A stretch of 64,000 nt of DNA from Macrosoma leucophasiata (taxonomy: Eukaryota > Arthropoda > Insecta > Lepidoptera > Hedylidae). Under the pieces are notes generated by a model. It was not told the origin of the DNA and did no database searches. It saw only the letters and a program-made list of their open reading frames with translations. A program made the translations under genes and the position numbers. The first letter of the stretch is position 1. Every line of letters starts with the position of its first letter. Shown piece after piece: positions 52,660 through 63,500 of this stretch. Location of the stretch: the NCBI GenBank assembly GCA_036365455.1, contig JAWQUS010000003.1:4174001-4238000 (forward strand), given 5' to 3'.

Positions 52660-53190
52660 TACGGTTTTACGTATTAATAACTGGCTGTGCGCACGATTTC
52701 ATCCGCATAGATGAAATTATTTTATTAAATTCTACGCACACGAAATTGCGGGCACGGCTAGCCTAAATTAAATACGTTTAAGTCAACCGCATTCAAACCC
52801 GTTTAAAAGTATTGAAGCAGTGCTTGAAGTAAAATTTCAATTGACCATATCTTTTTTTTCCCTTTGTTGAGGAAACAAAGTTTTAGCAAAGCTCTTAATT
52901 ATATGTAATCATCATCACTTACACAGGTGGTGTAATCCGCATTCAAACCCATTGATTAGTTTCGAAGTTATAAGGTACCAGACAGACTGACATACAGACA
53001 CTCTTCTTTAATATTTTTTGGAAAAATATTTCATGTACGACACTCGATTTTTACTGTTTAATTATATGTATTATTGGATCATCATACTGCAGCTACAATT
53101 TTTTTGTATCTGTAAAAATGAAGAAGTAATTTGATGTCTGAGAGGTGACAAGTTTTTAAAACTATCACGGATTCAGATAGATTTATCACT
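52660..53190. other. No feature recognised
   Basis: Two short related motifs (CCGCATTCAAACCCGTTTAA near 52788 and CCGCATTCAAACCCATTGAT near 52939) suggest a minor repeat; nothing else seen. Confidence 0.4.
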
Positions 53191-53194
53191 CCGC

Positions 53195-53545
53195 GCATGG
53201 CCCCGCGGCTGGTGTAGATCGGAAGCGATCTACTCGGTTAAGCGATACGGGCGCGGTCGGGTGTGTGATGGGTGACCGCTAGTGGCAAATTAAAATGCGC
53301 ATTCCCGTGCTTCGGAGAGCACGTGAAGCCGTCGGTCCCGGGTGTATCGATAAACAGAAGTCGTTAAACCTTGTCGGAGGCCTTAAGGGCGGTTTGAAAA
53401 CATCCGACAGCGGGTTGGCCACTAACCTGTGGCCAATTGGTAACCAACCCGCATTGGAAGTTGGTGGAGTAAGCTCCAGACATCCCCACAAAAAAAGGAG
53501 AGACTCGTGACCAGCAGTGGGACGTATAAATGGGTTGCCATTATT
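53195..53545 (+). mobile_element. SINE, family G, longest copy
   Basis: Head CATGGCCCCGCGGCTGGTGT, then CGGTTAAGCGATACGGGCGC, middle GTCGGAGGCCTTAAGGGCGG, tail GACCAGCAGTGGGACG. A small duplication (GGTTGGCCACTAACCTGTGGCC) sits in the middle. Confidence 0.65.
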
Positions 53546-53594
53546 ATCACACACATTATATGACACAGCCACTTTAATAGTCACTTCGAACATA

Positions 53595-53880
53595 CATTTC
53601 AGCTGGGCCAAAGCTTTTAAGGGGGATATTCCATAATCGCCAAGCTTGGCATTCGGATTGACGATCGCAGTGGTAGATTTATCGCAGGACGATCTTGCGT
53701 TATTAACTTACCACCGCCCCATTGGAATGGTTTGACTGCCATTGTTCGGCAGGACAATTGCACTACTGACTGACTTTTTGACTGACAACTACGATCACTA
53801 GTGGAAGAATTCTCTTCCAGAATGTTCTTCCGCTAGTGGGTGGTGGGGTCGGCACGTTCCGAGGCCAGCAAATTTTTCAT
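53595..53880 (-). mobile_element. SINE, family C
   Basis: GGGCCAAAGCTTTTAAGGGG at the tail, GTGGTGGGGTCGGCACGTTC at the head; near full length. Confidence 0.55.
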
Positions 53881-53889
53881 TAAACCATG

Positions 53890-54365
53890 CATATGTTTAG
53901 TCTAGGAATGACTGATTCGTTGGTTAATGCATATTTATTTAGGGGTTTCTGGTCATCCAAAACATTGTAAATTGTACTTTAACGTGATACAAATAAGGCA
54001 CTTACCTACGTGACGGAATGGATATTTCTTCGATAGGACCTATTCTATCTCTGGTATTGTAACAAAAAAGTGACAATTAGAAGAGAGGAGCCCTCTGGTA
54101 CAGGCATATTACAATGCTTAAAAGGGGACTCCAACCTATTTGTGTCATGTAAGATTTTTGATAGTGAAATAAAGATTAAAAAATATGTAAATATTAAAAG
54201 AGTAGTCGTTTACAAGTCAAGGTTAAGAAATGCTTCGTAGAACATTTTTCATTTACTTACCAGGGTTAGTGTTTATTTTTCATTTATTACAATATCGCTA
54301 GAAACAGTTCATTTTCTCGGTAAGTTCACAAAGTGCTTTACTTTGTTAAGATTAAATAAAGAAAC
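53890..54365. other. No feature recognised
   Basis: AT-rich. Confidence 0.45.
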
Positions 54366-54371
54366 GAGAAA

Positions 54372-54550
54372 CTTCATTCCTGTAATCCTCTAAGGGTTAG
54401 GCGGAGATAAATGCATGCATTCAAACATACATGCATACACCCACGTTTCGCTGGCGGTTGGCCCATGTAAACAAGTGGTCCGCTTGTCACCTCCGTGCAC
54501 ATTATAAACACTGAGGCAGGTATTAGGTAACTTCCAAAATTTAAAAGATA
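54372..54550 (-). mobile_element. SINE-like family B, diverged
   Basis: ACTTCATTCCTGTAATCCTC, AATGCATGCATTCAAACATA, GTTGGCCCATGTAAACAAG; the head part is mostly lost. Confidence 0.5.
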
Positions 54551-54639
54551 AAGGCTTTTACACCTATATATATAAAGAGAGCAAAGACAACCATTACACA
54601 ACATACTACACTCTTTAAAGATAGTAATGTAAACCGCGT

Positions 54640-54958
54640 GTATACCCAGCTTTAATTAGGTCGATTATCCACAGTATGCTAGATATACTATACATCGCTT
54701 TAAATGAGTCGATTAATCACAAAATACAGAGTATGTATTGAAATTCTTAAGTTAAAATACAAATGTATATATATCGAGAGCATCGAATACTGCCCGAAAA
54801 CTGAAACTTTATACTAAAGGGAAGGAACCGAGCGTATATAATAGTTTTTAAAGAAAGAAAACCATCATGAAATGTTTTTCTTTCCTTCAAAACTATTACG
54901 ATATAAATATATACCCAGCATTTTATGGATAAGTGACTTATTTAAATCGAGGTATACA
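54640..54958. mobile_element. TIR element, TGTATACC ends
   Basis: The left arm TGTATACCCAGCTTTAATTA matches the right arm (reverse complement TGTATACCTCGATTTAAATA) imperfectly over about 45 bp. A solo arm is at 55690-55745. Confidence 0.45.
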
Positions 54959-55138
54959 TAATAGTTCAAGTGCAATATTTCATTAAATAAGAAAGTACTC
55001 CTATCCTGATGCCGGGGCTATATACCTATATGCCTCAGTGCCAAAATTGCTATAAGTCTAACTCTAACTCTTTAACAGTATAAGACAGTGTCGAAGTTAT
55101 GTTATCATCATTTACTACTTACTACTTACTACTTTTAT

Positions 55139-55427
55139 TTACTGGTGGTAGAGCTCCAGTGACGGAGCTCGCGGGCGTAGGCACCACCGCATTACCTAAT
55201 ATACTTGCCGCTAAATGGTAGTGTTCAACACTATCGTGTTCCGGTCAGGTGGTAATGTACGGCCCTGTAATTTCCGGCACAGAGGCATAAGACCTTAGGC
55301 CTGAGGAGTGGTAACGCATCTGCATTTTGACCTTGGTCTTTGTGTGGGTGTCTATAGGCTGCAGTCATCACTTAACATCAATGTGAACTGCATGCTTGTT
55401 TACCACTTCCATTACATAAAAAAAAAA
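55139..55427 (+). mobile_element. Family A, full-length reference copy
   Basis: From ACTGGTGGTAGAGCTCCAGT to CACTTCCATTACATAAAAAA. A GTTCAACAC sequence at the position of a pol III B box and GGTGGTAGAGC at the start might be promoter boxes, which would make it a SINE, but both are weak. Confidence 0.8.
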
Positions 55428-55689
55428 ACATCATCAGCCAAAATAGTATATGATGGTAGATAGATAATACATAACATGGTAGTAGCTACGCTCGTGAACT
55501 TTTATAACGGAACTATACAATGCCAAATTGATATTATACTCGTAAATTCATAAAGAAGTATGCCATATTTCTATGAAATCAGTTCAATGGCCATAATTAT
55601 TTGCCCCATACATACTAGCATAGAACACAGAAGGTTGTAATGGCATCCATTCCAAAACAACATACACTCAATAAAGCTTGCAATGCGAA

Positions 55690-55745
55690 GCGGGTGTATA
55701 CCCCGCTTTAATTAAGTCGATTACCTACAGTATGCTGGGTATTTT
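55690..55745. repeat. Solo arm of the 54640-54958 element
   Basis: GTGTATACCCCGCTTTAATT then CAGTATGCTGGGTAT. Confidence 0.45.
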
Positions 55746-55749
55746 AAAT

Positions 55750-56155
55750 TTTCCATTTTAAACGTATGAAGGTGAGTGTGTAATATGTATTATCGTAAAA
55801 TGTGACGGCTGTAGCGTTGGATTATGAAGAAATAAAAGTTTTATGAGCACCGACGCTTTCTACAGAGAATGTTTTGCGACTTTTTTAAATGGATTTACTT
55901 AAGTTTCTCTGTCGCTTTACTATCATGACTTCGTGTTTCTCGGAGTTGAGGTGAAATGGAGACGACTTTAATACTTTCAACAGTGTAAATAAGGCATTAG
56001 CTTGGAAAAGAAACATTAATATTAAAATAGAGTACCTAAGTAAATTAAAATTATTTTTCTCTCAGTTTTTTGAATTTTAATGTGTTTTCCAAATATTGGA
56101 TTGATATTTAATCATCAATTAAAACTAGAATAATTACCTATTAAGTAATCCTTTA
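55750..56155. other. No feature recognised
   Basis: AT-rich. Confidence 0.4.
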
Positions 56156-56161
56156 AGATTA

Positions 56162-56278
56162 GCAGCGCGTTGGCATCTCCCCTGGTATTGCAAATGTTCA
56201 TAGGCGAACGGTGACCACTTACCATCAGATGGCTCACCTGGTATTTTGACATCCTAATGTCATAAAAAAATCTATATG
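56162..56278 (+). mobile_element. Retroposon 3' end related to family A
   Basis: GCGCGTTGGCATCTCCCCTG, GGTGACCACTTACCATCAGA and CATAAAAAAA. This is the lepidopteran 3'-end type in which the last part reads GACCACTTACCATCAG instead of the family A sequence. Confidence 0.5.
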
Positions 56279-56279
56279 A

Positions 56280-56700
56280 ACTCTAAGTTTATTTACCAAT
56301 AAAAAATAATTTTATTTGTTTATTTTATTTATTCATGCCAACATGTACAGCTTAAAGATAATAATATGACCTTAGTGGTTAGGTACATGCACCTTGTTAA
56401 GTCATTGCAATTGAGTAAAGCGTGCGAGAGACATTGTTTATAATAATATGTATCATCGACTATAGAAGAAGGAAGGCTGATTGGTCTGTGATATGTATAC
56501 ACACCAAGACATACTTAATAATTGTTATTTCATTTACGATTGTTATTGATTGAATGGATTGAATTCAATGATTATTACAAATTGGATTAAATTTTTGATA
56601 TAATTATAAAAATAATAGATATTATTGTAAAGGTTAAAATTTATTTACAGCTAAAAATAATTAAAAACAAATTGTAAATATTATAATAGAATTAAATAAC
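56280..56700. other. No feature recognised
   Basis: Strongly AT-rich. Confidence 0.4.
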
Positions 56701-56727
56701 AATAATCAAAAGGTTTATTATAATTAG

Positions 56728-57020
56728 TTACTTAAAATACATAATATCACAATACAATGAACGACTAGATTGGATCTTGAAAAAATTCATTAACTGAATA
56801 GTATCACTTTGTATGTAGATAATGTATAATAATTTATCATAAAAATTATTGTCTTTGGTCTCGTTTTTGATAACTTCCGGTATTCTATTATATATTGTGA
56901 TTGCTTTGTAGTGGGATCCATTTTTAAACATCTGCATTTTTGCTGTCGGTAGCTGTAGTTTTTTTATTTCTTCTTGCACTTTTGCAGTATTGGTAATATT
57001 TTTCTTTATGTCATTTGCGG
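56728..57020 (-). pseudogene. LINE C-terminal fragment
   Basis: The frame encodes KLQLPTAKMQMFKNGSHYKA, then ITIYNRIPEVIKNET and a short tail; the 'YN+IP..I+' pattern is typical of the very C-terminus of Jockey/CR1-like RT proteins. No RT core. Confidence 0.5.
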
Positions 57021-57378
57021 CTTCAAGAATATAATAAATATACGGAATTATTATTACTAATCATGAATGCATGATTCTCTATTATTTTCATGGCGTAAAA
57101 ACGTATTGACAAAAGAACGAGCTCTGGTTGGCAAACACAATCACAAAATTCACAAAAAAGGTCAAACCGACCGAAATTGAATTTATTGAAAACAAAATGA
57201 AATTCAATCAATGCGAACTGAATTCAGCCGGGTAACAAGTGAAAAGTCAATGTTTGCGCTAATCAGTGGTAAAAAGTTGCGGGCTTTGTCACAAATAGGA
57301 CAAAATGTGGAAATGACGAAGATGTGCAAATTTAAATTATCACATTTTTCACGTTTTTTTAAATGTAATTAATATAAT
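57021..57378. other. No feature recognised
   Basis: Possibly further decayed sequence of the LINE just before it; no motif could be read. Confidence 0.35.
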
Positions 57379-57380
57379 AG

Positions 57381-57660
57381 AGCTCCAGTGATGGAGCTCG
57401 CGGGCGTAGACACCACCGCATTACCTAATATACTTGCTACCGCTAAATGGTAGTGTTCAGCACCGTCGTGTTCCAGTCAGGTGGTAATGTACCTACGGCC
57501 CTGTAATTTCCGGCACAGAGGCATAACACCTTAGGCCTCAGAAGTGGTAACGCATCTACATTGTGACCTTGGTCTTTGTGTTGGAGACTATAGGCTGCAG
57601 TCATCACTTAACAACGATGTGAACTGCGTGCTTGTTTACCACTTCCATTACATAAAAAAA
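57381..57660 (+). mobile_element. Family A retroposon
   Basis: AGAGCTCCAGTGATGGAGCT to CCATTACATAAAAAAAG. It abuts a family C tail piece (57661-57710, TTTAATTAAGAGGGATATAC). Confidence 0.75.
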
Positions 57661-57732
57661 GCTTCCCTTTAATTAAGAGGGATATACCATAATCGCCACG
57701 CTTGGCAAGCAGTTTGACTAACGCAGTTACCG

Positions 57733-58082
57733 TATTAAGTAGTAGGTACCTACAAAACGCTGCTTGATTGCAAGCGTTTGCTTATGTAGAAATATCAATA
57801 GGTTCACCACATAAGGACCATGAATGTAACTGTCGAATAATGTATTGATATTTCTACATTAGCAAACTAATGTAGAAATATCAATAGGTTCCCACATAAG
57901 GGCCATGAATGTAACTGTCGAATAATGTATTGATATTTCTACATTAGCAAACTAATGTAGAACTATCAATAGGTTCACCACATAAGGGCCATGAATGTAA
58001 CTGTCGAATAATGTATTGATATTTCTACATTAGCAAACTAATGTAGAAATATCAATAGGTTCACCACATATGAATGAATGTA
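57733..58082. repeat. Tandem array of hairpins
   Basis: TGTAGAA(A/C)TATCAATAGG starts at 57785, 57871, 57956 and 58042 (periods 86, 85, 86). Each of the first three units can fold: TGTAGAAATATCAAT pairs with ATTGATATTTCTACA around a ~45-nt loop with GGCCATGAATGTAACTGTCG. The last unit stops in its loop. A smaller hairpin (AAACGCT...AGCGTTT) precedes the array at 57757-57782. The lead-in 57733-57810 is duplicated at 58568-58646. Confidence 0.8.
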
Positions 58083-58151
58083 ACGATTAAATGCATTCGA
58101 CATTGGTGAAGGTATAGATCCACCCAAAATCCACCAATGTAACCACTAAAA

Positions 58152-58335
58152 AAAGTCAAGTTTAAGCTGTCACCTGCCCACTGCCACTTGAGTTTCGCTA
58201 TTCGGTGAGCTACGAGTATGTCGGTAACTTTGGTTCTCATGCGGATCTCCTCATTTCTCCTCCGAGCATAGCCCTCTCCATTGCTCTCTGAGTGACCTTG
58301 AGCCTTCTTATGAGGCCCATTGTGAGCGTGAATTT
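58152..58335 (-). mobile_element. RTE-type LINE fragment
   Basis: The reverse complement reads GGGCCTCATAAGAAGGCTCA and AATGAGGAGATCCGCATGAG, as in 11465-11937; about 25 bp are deleted in the middle, and the frame is broken. Confidence 0.65.
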
Positions 58336-58570
58336 TCACCTACTGGAAAAGAATTCTTTCACTTGTGCAGTCAGCCAACCGAACAATAGCCGTCAAATCA
58401 TTCCAATAGGGCAGTAGTAAGTGCAATAACGCAAGATGGGCAGCAGCGTCCTGCAATTAAACTACCACCACTACGATCGCCAATCCACATGCCAAACGTG
58501 GCGGTTATGGCATATCCTTGGGACCAAAGCTTCCCTTTAATGGGGATATACCATAATAGCCAGCCGTATT
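58336..58570 (+). mobile_element. SINE, family C
   Basis: TACTGGAAAAGAATTCTTTC near the head, GCAATAACGCAAGATGGGCA, GGCGGTTATGGCATATCC, tail GGGACCAAAGCTTCCC. Confidence 0.55.
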
Positions 58571-58690
58571 AAATAGTAGGTACCTACAAAACGCTGCTTG
58601 ATTGCAAGCGTTTGCTTATGTAAAAATATCAATAGGTTCACCACATGAGGGCGATGAATGTAACTGTCGAATAATGTATGTTTGTATGTA
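58568..58690. repeat. Duplicate of the hairpin-array lead-in
   Basis: GTAGGTACCTACAAAACGCT through GTAAAAATATCAATAGG and GAATGTAACTGTCG: one truncated unit of the array at 57733-58082, about 835 bp downstream. Confidence 0.65.
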
Positions 58691-58765
58691 TGCTTGAATA
58701 TATGCATTCACCTCTGCCTACTCATTTGGAGAAAACAGGCGTGACGTTACGATTAAATACATGCG
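58683..58765 (+). mobile_element. SINE-like family B, tail fragment
   Basis: TATGCATTCACCTCTGCCTA then CAGGCGTGACGTTACG. Confidence 0.45.
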
Positions 58766-58771
58766 ATACTA

Positions 58772-58965
58772 TCCGACCCGGCAAACTTCGTATTGCCTCA
58801 AAATGAATATGTAGTTTTTACTATTTCCCTTCAATTTCTTTATATTTTCTTAGCTTGTAAACCTTCCCTAAGCTTTCAAAAGTCATTCAAAATTAGCCAA
58901 ATCGGTCAAGCCGTTCTCAAGTTTTAGCGAGACTAACGAACAGCCATTGATTTTTATATATATTG
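58772..58965 (-). mobile_element. Helitron-like element
   Basis: GACCCGGCAAACTTCGTATT at the left; AGCCAAATCGGTCAAGCCGT in the body. The CTAGT tip is lost (reads CTATCC). Confidence 0.45.
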
Positions 58966-58966
58966 G

Positions 58967-59045
58967 TGAAGGTATGAATCCACCCGAGATCCACCAATGC
59001 AACCAGAAACTAAAAAAAGTCGAATTCAAGTTTATCAAGCATTGG
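58967..59045. repeat. Duplicate of 58098-58165
   Basis: ATTGGTGAAGGTATGAATCC and AAAAAAAGTCGAATTCAAG recur from 58100 with small changes, part of the same local duplication as the hairpin lead-in. Confidence 0.6.
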
Positions 59046-59049
59046 ATGT

Positions 59050-59460
59050 TGTTTCTTAAACTCCTCATAAAGTTAGTGAGCACACAATAAAAACGCTCAC
59101 TCATATAAGAATCTCAGTTATTTGTTATTCGAGAAAATGTTGGCTTAGGAGTAACGTCCCGAGAGTGGCTTTGTAGGAATTTTCTGGAAATGTCAAACCG
59201 CTCGTGAGAGGGATACAAAAGTTTGGTCGGGCCTCTAATAATAGTATATTTTTCCATTTAGAAGACTTCTGTGTGATTTAGGTTACTCATCCGAAATGTC
59301 ATTTTAGGTAAATGTGTTTTGATGTATGAGTGGAGACTGCCACTTGTGAAATGGGTGTGATGGTCCTAGTCCGACCAATTTATTTACGTATTGCATATTG
59401 TATAGCATATTTTAGTAGAAACACTTAAACAGGTATTCTGCAATGTATGGCTTCGTAATC
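59050..59460. other. No feature recognised
   Basis: No repeat or gene identified. Confidence 0.4.
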
Positions 59461-59465
59461 TTATT

Positions 59466-59745
59466 GGTAGTAGAGCTCCAGTGATGGAACTCGCGGGCGT
59501 AGGGACCACCACATTACATAATATACTTGCCGCTAAATGGTAGTGTTCAGCACTATCGTGTTCCGGTCAGGTGGTAATGTACGGCCCTGTAATTTCCGGC
59601 ACAGAGGCATAACACCTTAGGCCTTAGGGGTGGTAACGCATCTGCATTTCGACCTTGGTCTTTTTGTGAGTGTCTATAGGCTGCAATCATCACTTAACAT
59701 CAATGTGAACTGCATGCTTGTTTGCCACTTCCATAACATAAAAAA
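59466..59745 (+). mobile_element. Family A retroposon
   Basis: GGTAGTAGAGCTCCAGTGAT to CATAACATAAAAAAG. Confidence 0.75.
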
Positions 59746-59756
59746 GTTATAATAAC

Positions 59757-59887
59757 AGAGACATAACAACGTAGGTCTCAGGAGTGGCAACCTTCTGACC
59801 TCTGGTTTTTGTGTAGACGTTTATCAGCAGTCATCACATTACATCAATGTGAGCTACATGCTTGTTTGCCATCTTCCGTCCATTAAA
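59757..59887 (+). mobile_element. Family A, 3' half
   Basis: AGAGACATAACAACGTAGGT to TTCCGTCCATTAAAAT; directly follows another copy in the same orientation. Confidence 0.55.
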
Positions 59888-60123
59888 ATTACTAAGTAGC
59901 AATTTTTCATTTGATCTCAATAAACATTTGCCTTGAATGTTCTGACAGGCATTGTTCAAGTACTAAATATCTTCGATACCGTGCAGCAGTAGCATATAGA
60001 TATTATGAAACGGATTTATCAGTATTTTATAGATAATCTATAGCGGATAATTATAAAAGTAACCAAACACTGTAACAACGCCCTATTGGGCCCCTGTTGG
60101 GCTCTCTCGGCAAGATAGTAAGT

Positions 60124-60265
60124 ATTTTTTGTATGAATGTGGCAACAAGCATGCAGTTCACATTGATGTTAAGTGATAATTGCAGCCTTTTGACACCCAC
60201 ACAAAGACCTAATCACCCCTGGAACCTAAGGTGTATTGTCTCTGTGATAGCTATTACAGGGCCGC
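60124..60265 (-). mobile_element. Family A, 3' half
   Basis: TTTTTTGTATGAATGTGGCA to GTTATTACAGGG-like end; sits head to head with the next copy. Confidence 0.5.
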
Positions 60266-60300
60266 AGAGGCATAAAAATGTTTGTTGTCGTAGGTGTGTT

Positions 60301-60587
60301 CTACTGGTGGTAGAGCACCAGTGACGGAGCTCGCGGGCGTAGGCACCACCACATTACCTAATATACTTGCTGCTAAATGGTAGTGTTCAGCACTATCGTG
60401 TTCCGGTCAGGTGGTAATGTACGGCCTTGTTATTTCCGGTACAGAGGCATAATACCTTAAGCCTCAGGAGTGGTAACGCATCTGCATTTTTACCTTAATC
60501 TTTGTGTAAGTGTCTATAGGCTGCAGTCATCATATAACATCAATGTGAACTGCATGCTTATTTACCACTTCCATTGCATAAAAAAGT
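60301..60587 (+). mobile_element. Family A, full-length
   Basis: ACTGGTGGTAGAGCACCAGT to CATTGCATAAAAAAG. Confidence 0.75.
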
Positions 60588-60589
60588 AT

Positions 60590-61115
60590 GTTATTATTTG
60601 ATCATTATTTAGTTTATTCGTTGGTACTACTATTTTACTATCTTTAGTACCACAACCCTAGAAAACATAACATAAAATAGCATTTACTATTGTCATAAAA
60701 TATCCGAAATTTAACTATACCGCCCTAAACTTTGGTGATTAGGAGCTAAAAGAGCAAAACACGAGTCCAGATTAAAAAAATATTGCGCCATGTTTACTTG
60801 GTTCGCTAAGAATGTTTCCTCTCAGTAAAACTTCTGGCGGAATATACCCGAACTTCGGAAGTGTAATGGGTCTCAAAATTGACAAGGATATTGTGTCGCC
60901 ACGTATACTTGCTGCCAACTTTTTTTATTTCTATTATAACGAATCCTTAATGAGGGGCTGTGGTTTTGTCTGTTACTTTCAGAACTTGTGGTGCCATTTT
61001 ATTTGTAAACAGATGTTGCAGTGGTCAAGTAAATTTGTTCTTTGTATCGAGTGACCGGGTACATAAAATATTTGTGTAGACATTTAAAGATATGCTATGC
61101 ATAGGTATATATTAC
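60590..61115. other. No feature recognised
   Basis: An 80-codon plus-strand frame (60812-61054) has no motif. Otherwise AT-rich spacer. Confidence 0.4.
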
Positions 61116-61117
61116 TT

Positions 61118-61230
61118 TGTTTTTTTATGTTATGAATGTGGCAAACAAGCATGCAGTTCACATTGATGTTAAGTGATGATTGCAGCCTATAGACTAACAC
61201 AAAGACCAAGGTCAAAATGCAGATGCGTTA
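61118..61230 (-). mobile_element. Family A, 3' half
   Basis: Ends at GCAGATGCGTTATGCATGCA, where the RTE fragment starts. Confidence 0.55.
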
Positions 61231-61234
61231 TGCA

Positions 61235-61560
61235 TGCATATGGGCTATGCTCGGAGTTTCTCTGCGAGATCGAATCAGAAATGAGGAGATTCGCATGAGA
61301 AACAAAGTAACCGGCATAGCCCACCGAATAACGAAACTCAAATGACAGTGGGCAGGTCACATAGCTCGCAGAACTGGCGGCCGTTGGGGCAGAAGAGTGG
61401 CGTGGCGACCGCTTACCGGAAAACGAAGCGTAGATAGGACACGAGATGGACCGGCGACCCGGTGTAATCTCAGGATCGTTCGTTATAGCATTCTTTGGGG
61501 AAGGCCTTTGTCCAGCAGTGGACGTCTCTTGGCTGAAATGAGGTGGTGATAATTCTTCTG
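61235..61560 (+). pseudogene. RTE-clade LINE, C-terminal fragment
   Basis: Plus-strand equivalents of LRDRIRNEEIRM, QWAGHIARRTGGRWGRRV and a 3' end CCAGCAGTGGACGTCTCTTG then GCTGAAATGA. A TGA replaces a tryptophan codon before QWAGH, and frameshifts follow. Homologous to 11465-11937. Confidence 0.65.
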
Positions 61561-61599
61561 CTGGTGTGGGTTGTGGAATCGTCACGTCACGACACTAAT

Positions 61600-62340
61600 T
61601 TTGGATTACTGTGCAAAAGCTATTGATAAGAGACATTATTATGATTGCAAATGTAATATTTATCAATTATTTTATGAGTAGAAAATAAAACAACTACCAT
61701 TTTATTAAATTGTTTTTAATTTCTGATACTATTGTATGTGTTGTCAAATAAATGATTATATAGGTATTCAGTCATTTCATTATCGTAGTCTATCAAAATG
61801 AATGCCTACTAATTGCAACTTTTTTTCCTTTATTAGTCTTTTTTATATTCTATAATCTGTTTTCATTCATTGTATGCTAATTGCGGTTTTAGTTCCTTAT
61901 TTTGACAATACTTTTTTTTAATTAGAAATCCAACAATTTTTGTAACTAATTAGCAATCACATCATATAATAGTCAAAACCAATTTCATGTTTTCCATAGG
62001 GAAATAATTCCTATTTAACATTAATAAATATTAGCATCACAAAGAACAATGGAGACCCGTAGAACATCAGTGACCTTAAAAATATATATTCCTTGATTAA
62101 CAATCATTAAACGTTTTATTTAGAATCTCTCATTTCAAAATTATTAAGATCTATAAAATAAATTCGCTAAGGAGAAACGTGAAAAAATACCTGATTAAAA
62201 ACATAATAATTTGAGGTTAGGTATGTGTGTCATCACGAATATACTATGTTATTGAACTACCTGAGAATATATTTTATCTTAGTATAATCTATTGTATTTT
62301 ATTCGTATAGGCCTTAGTAAAAACTGTTACGGACCTCTCG
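61600..62340. other. No feature recognised
   Basis: AT-rich intergenic DNA. Confidence 0.45.
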
Positions 62341-62342
62341 CT

Positions 62343-62605
62343 TTTTAAAGGTGGCTAACAAGCATGCAGTTTACATTGATGTGATGACTGCAGCCTATAG
62401 AGACTTACATTAAGACCAGAGGTCAAAATGCAGATGCGTTGCCATCCCTGGGAACCCAGTTGTTTTGTCTCTGTAATAGTTATTGCGGGGTCATATATTA
62501 CCATCTAACCGGAATACGATAGTGCTGAACACTACCATTTGGCTGCAGATGGATTAGGTAATGCGGTGGTGCCTACGCTCTCGAGTTCCTTCACTAGAAC
62601 TCTAT
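62343..62605 (-). mobile_element. Family A, diverged
   Basis: AAAGGTGGCTAACAAGCATG to CTCTATTACG; 5' tip degraded. Confidence 0.6.
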
Positions 62606-62609
62606 TACG

Positions 62610-63285
62610 CATGATTTTAGGTATCTTACTTATTATCTTTACTTATTCATTCTTTTACTCTCAATAATCTGTACAAATTCTTATTTCATTTTTTCTAATA
62701 GCTTGGCATTAATAAATACCTAGTACTTAAAGTGCTGTAAACAAAACTTACTTAAGCGAAAAATTAATTAATTTTTTACATGAAACAATCACCATACTTA
62801 CTGACTTTTCCAAATTACGCCAATCAACAGAATCAATAGTGAGACAAATCGATTCTCCCCGATAATCGAGTAAATTAGAGAATTGTTTTACGGTACTATA
62901 GGAACGGAATTAGTGGATAATTAAAGTGGTGATTAAATCGGGTTATCGACTAGCACGCTTAAATTTCACCACAATTTATAATGAATATACAAGATTATTG
63001 GTATGTCATGGAATGTATTAATACAGTGTGCTCAGTACCCGATTCTCGTACAATAAACCTATATTATGTGTATTAAAAATCCGTACCGTCTTCTTTTATG
63101 ACCGCCAAACTAATCCAACAAATTAGATAAATCTTTCTTTATTGTATTCATTATTGTTAAGAGAAGGTTCATATAAAAAAACTAAAAATGGTAAAAAAAC
63201 GAAATAAATATATATTTTTTTAATTTTATTTTAAATCTTAGGCTTTTGACAGCAGGTATACTGACTAAGTTCGCCTGGTCAGCTT
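62610..63285. other. No feature recognised
   Basis: AT-rich intergenic DNA. Confidence 0.45.
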
Positions 63286-63289
63286 GTAT

Positions 63290-63500
63290 CATATAAATAA
63301 GAAATGACGTTTGTTAGTCTCACTAAAACTCGAGAACGGCTGAACTGATTTCACTAATTTTAGTTTTGAAATATTCGTATAAGTCCAAAGTAGGTTTAAA
63401 ATGTAAGATATGAAAAAAAATAAGGAAAGTAAAAAAAATGTGATGGTCCCATACGATTACACAGTTCGTACCTGTCAAATCATTGACACATTATTTAATA
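63290..63500 (+). mobile_element. Helitron-like element, diverged
   Basis: GAACGGCTGAACTGATTTCA, then GGTCCCATACGATTAC and TTCGTACCTGTCAAATCATT follow the order of 7363-7620 on the other strand. The CTAGT tip is not preserved. Confidence 0.4.

Noticed and set aside
57785..58060. CRISPR-like repeat-spacer array
   Set aside because: Units are 85-86 bp and alike along their whole length, with no variable spacers, in an animal genome.
61187..61585. 132-codon minus-strand frame
   Set aside because: Antisense of a decayed RTE fragment.
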